10,392 nt of DNA from Methylothermaceae bacterium (GTDB lineage: Bacteria; Pseudomonadota; Gammaproteobacteria; Methylococcales; Methylothermaceae). The stretch is from positions 1 through 10,392 of the forward strand of contig JALVSV010000340.1 in the NCBI GenBank assembly GCA_027024125.1, written 5' to 3'. Below the pieces are notes generated by a model. That model had not been told where the DNA came from. It saw only the letters and a list, made by a program, of their open reading frames with translations, and ran no database searches. The translations under genes were made by a program, and so were the position numbers. This document shows positions 7,099 to 10,392 of the stretch, one piece after another; within the stretch, counting starts at the first letter, position 1; the number at the start of each line of letters is the position of its first letter.

Positions 7099-8097
7099 TT
7101 ATAGAATAATTTTATATGGGCTTTCGGAATGGTCACGGGCCAGCCGGGGAATCAGATAACCGGGTAGCAGGCGTCGTATTCGTTCATGAAGATATTTCGC
7201 TGTCGCCTCGGAGACTTCGAAATGGGAAGTGCCGCGAGCACGATCAAGCAGATGAAGGTAGTAAGGCAGGATACCGGCATCAAACGATTTCTTTTGTAGT
7301 TCTACCAAGGCCTCCACAGTGTCATTGACTCCTGCGAGCAAGGTGCTCTGGTTGAGTACATAGACGCCACAGTCTCGAAGGCGCTGGACCGCCTTACTGA
7401 CTTCATTGTCGATTTCATTGGCATGATTGATGTGGAGCACCATGGTTACTGGTAAGCGGCAACCGATCAGCATCTCCAGCAGATGGGTATCCACCCTGCC
7501 TGGAACCACGACGGGAAGCCGGGTGTGAATTCTCAGGCGTCGCAGGTTTGGAATTCCTTGCAGGTCGTGGATCAGTGAATCCAAACGCTCATTGGACAAG
7601 AACAGAGGGTCCCCCCCGCTGAGAATGACTTCTTCGATTGAAGGGTCGTTGCGGATATAGTCCAAAACCGGCCTTCGTCTTGAAGAAGTGAAACGATTGA
7701 CCGAATAAGGGAATTCCCGGCGAAAACAATAACGACAGTGGATGGCACAGGCGCCGTTGACAATCAACAGTACCCGTCCATGATACTTGTGCAGCAACCC
7801 GGGAGCCACTTGTGCCTTTTCATCTCCGACAGGATCGCCGACGAATCCGGGGGGGGATTTGTTCTCTTCGAATCGGGGGAGCACCTGGAGGAGTAACGGA
7901 TCGTCAGGATCTTGGGGGGTCATGCGTTGGGCGAAAGGGCGCGGCACCAGGAAACTGAAGGTGGACTCGGCGTTTCGACTCCAGCTGTCAGGTTCCAGGT
8001 CGAGATCTGCCAGCAATTGAGCGGGGCTGGTATAGGCACGAGCCAATTCCTGTTGCCAGGTCAGTGGGGGGCCGGGCTGGGTTATAATAGAAGGCAT
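7099..8097 (-). CDS. epmB: EF-P lysine 2,3-aminomutase EpmB (radical SAM)
   Basis: EpmB converts (S)-alpha-lysine to (R)-beta-lysine, which EpmA attaches to EF-P. The 332-residue protein has the radical SAM cluster motif Cys117-x3-Cys121-x2-Cys124 in NGACAIHCRYCFRREFPY, SGGDPL at 160-165, RLRIHTRLPVVVPGR at 187-201, HINHANE at 222-228 and LPYYLHLLD at 277-285. Short length and lack of the extra C-terminal region of clostridial lysine aminomutases fit EpmB (E. coli, about 342 residues). Its place back-to-back with efp supports the call. The ATG has no good Shine-Dalgarno sequence, only an A-rich stretch (GTAAAAA), and no clear promoter is seen for it inside efp, so expression may be low. No convincing terminator follows it. 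Confidence 0.94.
   Translation of the reverse strand: MPSIITQPGPPLTWQQELARAYTSPAQLLADLDLEPDSWSRNAESTFSFLVPRPFAQRMTPQDPDDPLLLQVLPRFEENKSPPGFVGDPVGDEKAQVAPGLLHKYHGRVLLIVNGACAIHCRYCFRREFPYSVNRFTSSRRRPVLDYIRNDPSIEEVILSGGDPLFLSNERLDSLIHDLQGIPNLRRLRIHTRLPVVVPGRVDTHLLEMLIGCRLPVTMVLHINHANEIDNEVSKAVQRLRDCGVYVLNQSTLLAGVNDTVEALVELQKKSFDAGILPYYLHLLDRARGTSHFEVSEATAKYLHERIRRLLPGYLIPRLARDHSESPYKIIL
8083..8088 (+). promoter_or_regulatory. Possible -10 element for efp, inside the 5' end of epmB
   Basis: A consensus TATAAT lies 41 bases before the efp ATG and overlaps the first codons of the divergent epmB. A good -35 at normal spacing is missing; TTGCCA at 8053-8058 is 24 bases away, too far. Predicted start near 8095. 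Confidence 0.4.
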
Positions 8098-8129
8098 TTT
8101 TTACTTTGGCATAGAGGAAACAGTCTGAC

Positions 8130-8699
8130 ATGGCAACTTATAGTACCAATGAATTCAAGAATGGACTGAAAGTGATGCTTGATGGCGACCCCTGTACAAT
8201 CCTGGAAAACGAATTCGTCAAGCCGGGTAAGGGGCAGGCATTCAACCGGGTCAAATTTCGCAACCTGAAGACCGGCAGGGTCATCGAACGTACCTTCAAG
8301 TCTGGCGAGTCCATAGAGGCTGCCGATGTGCTGGAGGTCGAAATGCAATATCTCTATAACGACGGTGAATTCTGGTACTTCATGGATCCAGCCACCTATG
8401 AGCAGGTCGGCGCAGATGCCAAAGCGGTAGGGGATGCGGCCAAATGGCTTAAGGAACAAGCCGTTTGTACCGTCACTTTGTGGAACGGCGCTCCCATTGC
8501 AGTGACCCCCCCCAATTTTGTAGAGCTGGAAGTGGTGGAAACCGATCCGGGTGTGCGTGGGGACACTTCCGGTGGCGGTGGCAAACCGGCAAAGCTGGAG
8601 ACAGGTGCAGTGGTCCGGGTACCGCTGTTCGTCCAGACCGGAGAAGTGATCAGGGTGGATACGCGCAGCGGGGAATATGTCTCTCGGGTCGGAAAATAA
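8130..8699 (+). CDS. efp: Elongation factor P
   Basis: EF-P binds between the P and E sites and helps peptide-bond formation at consecutive prolines. The 189-residue protein has the three beta-barrel domains of the family and aligns with E. coli EF-P (188) throughout. The modified loop reads [11 protein letters not shown], with Lys34 in the exact position that EpmA beta-lysylates in E. coli. Later landmarks are [33 protein letters not shown] and the C-terminal [14 protein letters not shown]. The ATG is preceded by AGAGGAA at 8113-8119, about 11 bases upstream. The 3' end overlaps epmA by 23 bases, suggesting translational coupling. No gene for the hydroxylase EpmC is seen. Confidence 0.98.
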   Translation: MATYSTNEFKNGLKVMLDGDPCTILENEFVKPGKGQAFNRVKFRNLKTGRVIERTFKSGESIEAADVLEVEMQYLYNDGEFWYFMDPATYEQVGADAKAVGDAAKWLKEQAVCTVTLWNGAPIAVTPPNFVELEVVETDPGVRGDTSGGGGKPAKLETGAVVRVPLFVQTGEVIRVDTRSGEYVSRVGK

Positions 8700-9657
8700 G
8701 CGGGACTGGCGTCCCTGTTGTGATTTTGAGAGTTTGCAGCGGCGCGCCTGGATGTTGGCGCAGATCAGGCAATATTTCCACGACAGAGAGGTACTGGAAG
8801 TGGAAACGCCACTACTTGGGAGCCGGGTGGGTACCGATCCCCACCTGCGATTTATGACTGTCCAGGAAGACGATCGCATCCTCTATCTGCAAACTTCTCC
8901 CGAATTTGCAATGAAACGGCTGCTGGCTGCAGGTAGCGGGTCGATCTACCAGATATGCAAGGCGTTTCGAGGTGGGGAGGTTGGGCGTTTGCACAATCCT
9001 GAATTTACCCTGTTGGAGTGGTATCGGGTGGGCTTCGACCTCGATCAATTGATGGATGATGTGGCTTCATTGCTTCGATGCTTGTTGCAAGACCAGGTAG
9101 GAGGGGAGGTTCGGTTACGATATGGTGAATTGTTTGAGGAAGCCATAGGCGTGTCCTGGGATGCTCCCATTCCCGAGCTGAACCAACGGGCGAGGGCGCT
9201 GGATCTGGCGGAAGCTGGTGAAATCTGTGGGAGAAATCGCTCTCTGTGGCTGGATTTCCTTTTTTCCCATCTCATACAACCTGGGTTGCCTGACAGAGAG
9301 TTGGTTTTTGTCCATGAATATCCCGCGCCTCTGGCTGCATTGGCCAGCCTCAAACCGGGTCAGCCCCAAACAGCCGAACGTTTCGAGGTGTTTCTGCATG
9401 GTGTCGAATTGGGGAATGGTTATCGGGAGCTGACCGAGCCCACAGAACAACGGGCTCGTTTCGAGGCTGAGCAGAAGGCCCGAATCCTTGCCGGACTGCC
9501 CTGCCCGGAGCTCGACGAATCATTCCTGGCGGCGCTGGAGGAGGGCATGCCCCAGTGTAGCGGTGTGGCAATCGGTCTGGACCGGGTGCTGATGTTGATG
9601 ATGGGACATGATTCGATCGAACGTGTTCTGCCGTTCCCAATGCGGGTCTGTTGTTGA
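8677..9657 (+). CDS. epmA: EF-P--(R)-beta-lysine ligase EpmA (LysRS paralogue)
   Basis: EpmA uses ATP to activate (R)-beta-lysine and transfers it to Lys34 of EF-P. At 326 residues it matches E. coli EpmA (325) and lacks the anticodon-binding domain of lysyl-tRNA synthetases. Class II synthetase motifs are visible: motif 1 VLEVETPLL (39-47), motif 2 [20 protein letters not shown] (97-116) and motif 3 [12 protein letters not shown] (296-307). Ala298 stands where LysRS has glycine, a position reported in E. coli EpmA to favour beta- over alpha-lysine (recalled from literature). The ATG at 8677 lies inside the end of efp and gives an N-terminus of family length; GGGGA precedes it at very short spacing, consistent with coupling to efp translation. 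Its TGA overlaps the next gene. Confidence 0.95.
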   Translation: MSLGSENKRDWRPCCDFESLQRRAWMLAQIRQYFHDREVLEVETPLLGSRVGTDPHLRFMTVQEDDRILYLQTSPEFAMKRLLAAGSGSIYQICKAFRGGEVGRLHNPEFTLLEWYRVGFDLDQLMDDVASLLRCLLQDQVGGEVRLRYGELFEEAIGVSWDAPIPELNQRARALDLAEAGEICGRNRSLWLDFLFSHLIQPGLPDRELVFVHEYPAPLAALASLKPGQPQTAERFEVFLHGVELGNGYRELTEPTEQRARFEAEQKARILAGLPCPELDESFLAALEEGMPQCSGVAIGLDRVLMLMMGHDSIERVLPFPMRVCC

Positions 9658-10392
9658 ATAGATTTCGGTTCCCCTCCATTCGTACCCTGCTGCTGGTCAG
9701 TTTTGCAATGGTCATGCTGCCGTTGATCCTGGCCTTGTGGTCGGCGTTGTATTCCATAGAAAAGATGAGCGGATATAGTCAAGAGGTGGTCTATCAATCC
9801 GTCCAGATGACCCAGGGCAGCCGGATGCTATTGGAACAACTGATTGCCATGGAACGCAGCGCCAAGCAATTTCTCATTCTGGAAGATCCCAGCTTTTGGG
9901 AGACTTTCAAGCATAATCGGGAATCATTTCTCGTTGCGTTGGCGGGGTTGTTGGATGCTGGGAAGCGCTATCCAGATCTTGAAAGGAAATTACGCAAACT
10001 GGAAGGATACGAATTCGATTTGTATACCATGCTGCTTGATCCCCGTCTGGATATTCCTTCCAAGCTGGTGGCAGCAGATCAATACGGTGGGCTGCGTGAT
10101 TTAGCCGAAGATATCTGGCGATTGAGTATCTCTTTGATTGGAAAAAATCTGCAACAGCTGGAAGTGCGTTCAGAGCAAGCACGGCAGCAAACCCTGCGTA
10201 ATCTGATGATTTTAATGCCGGTTGCCGTTGTTCTCCTGGTGTTTTTCGTCTATCTCATCATCCGCCCCATTCGCCAACTGAAAGCGGCTATCCGCAAGCT
10301 GGGAGAAAGGTATTTTGATGAGCCTATCGTGGTGCAAGGGCCGAAGGACCTGGAAGCCTTGGGGCAGGCGCTTGATTGGATGCGTACCCGGT
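9654..10392 (+). CDS. Sensor histidine kinase, N-terminal part (GlrK/QseE-like), cut by window end
   Basis: The frame is open to the last base (246 codons), so the kinase core is outside the window. Visible parts are a short basic start ([10 protein letters not shown]), membrane segment 1 (about 11-33), a periplasmic, mostly helical sensor region (about 34-182), membrane segment 2 (about 183-204) and the start of a HAMP domain with the conserved proline in IIRPIRQLK and GPKDLEALGQALDWMRTR. The sensor region (MERSAKQFLILEDP) and HAMP resemble E. coli GlrK/QseE (MERSYRQYCVLDDP), so an orthologue or close relative is likely. No ATG precedes membrane segment 1; the probable start is TTG at 9654, sharing TTGA with the epmA stop, or TTG at 9651. 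The first ATG, at 9708, would remove half of membrane segment 1. Confidence 0.82.
   Translation, partial: MNRFRFPSIRTLLLVSFAMVMLPLILALWSALYSIEKMSGYSQEVVYQSVQMTQGSRMLLEQLIAMERSAKQFLILEDPSFWETFKHNRESFLVALAGLLDAGKRYPDLERKLRKLEGYEFDLYTMLLDPRLDIPSKLVAADQYGGLRDLAEDIWRLSISLIGKNLQQLEVRSEQARQQTLRNLMILMPVAVVLLVFFVYLIIRPIRQLKAAIRKLGERYFDEPIVVQGPKDLEALGQALDWMRTR

Noticed and set aside
8053..8058. TTGCCA as the -35 of the efp promoter
   Set aside because: The 24-base spacing to TATAAT is too long for a sigma70 promoter.
8082..8879. 265-residue open frame on the minus strand across efp and the start of epmA
   Set aside because: It is antisense to two well-identified genes with conserved motifs; composition does not look like a real protein.

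Overview
The window looks like core-genome DNA from a gammaproteobacterium. The evidence is E. coli-like S4, RNA polymerase alpha and L17; a full-length CysB; a GshA of the gammaproteobacterial type; a 7Fe-8S ferredoxin of the Azotobacter FdI kind; and the EF-P beta-lysylation enzymes EpmA and EpmB. CysH carries the cysteine pairs of an iron-sulfur APS reductase rather than the enterobacterial PAPS enzyme. This fits environmental groups such as Pseudomonas-like or Chromatiales-like lineages, but the genus cannot be set from this sequence. There are no mobile elements, CRISPR arrays, tRNAs or rRNAs.

Layout. 1-2018 (+): the end of the alpha operon, rpsD (5' end cut off), rpoA and rplQ, closed at 2039-2076 by a perfect 17-bp hairpin with T-runs on both sides. 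2092-3261 (-): a TauE/SafE-type permease followed by fdxA, running into the same hairpin from the other side. 3361-4338 (+): cysB, divergent from the permease, with a recognisable sigma70-type promoter in the AT-rich gap. 4356-6700 (-): gshA then cysH, a likely two-gene operon for sulfate reduction and glutathione synthesis, convergent with cysB. 6767-7053 (-): a small self-contained unit with promoter, strong ribosome binding site, a 43-codon lipoprotein gene and a terminator. 7099-9657: epmB (-), divergent from efp and epmA (+), so all of the EF-P beta-lysylation genes sit together. 9654-10392 (+): the N-terminal part of a membrane sensor histidine kinase resembling GlrK/QseE, overlapping the end of epmA and running off the window.

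How the genes fit together. The first block builds ribosomes and RNA polymerase. The middle block is about reduced sulfur: a CysB regulator, a possible sulfur-anion permease, APS reductase and the first enzyme of glutathione synthesis. The last block makes EF-P and attaches beta-lysine to its Lys34, which relieves ribosome stalling at polyproline. I see no clearly new biological system. The item least likely to be in existing annotation is the small lipoprotein gene at 6834-6965. The most interesting arrangement is the epmB/efp/epmA/sensor-kinase cluster.
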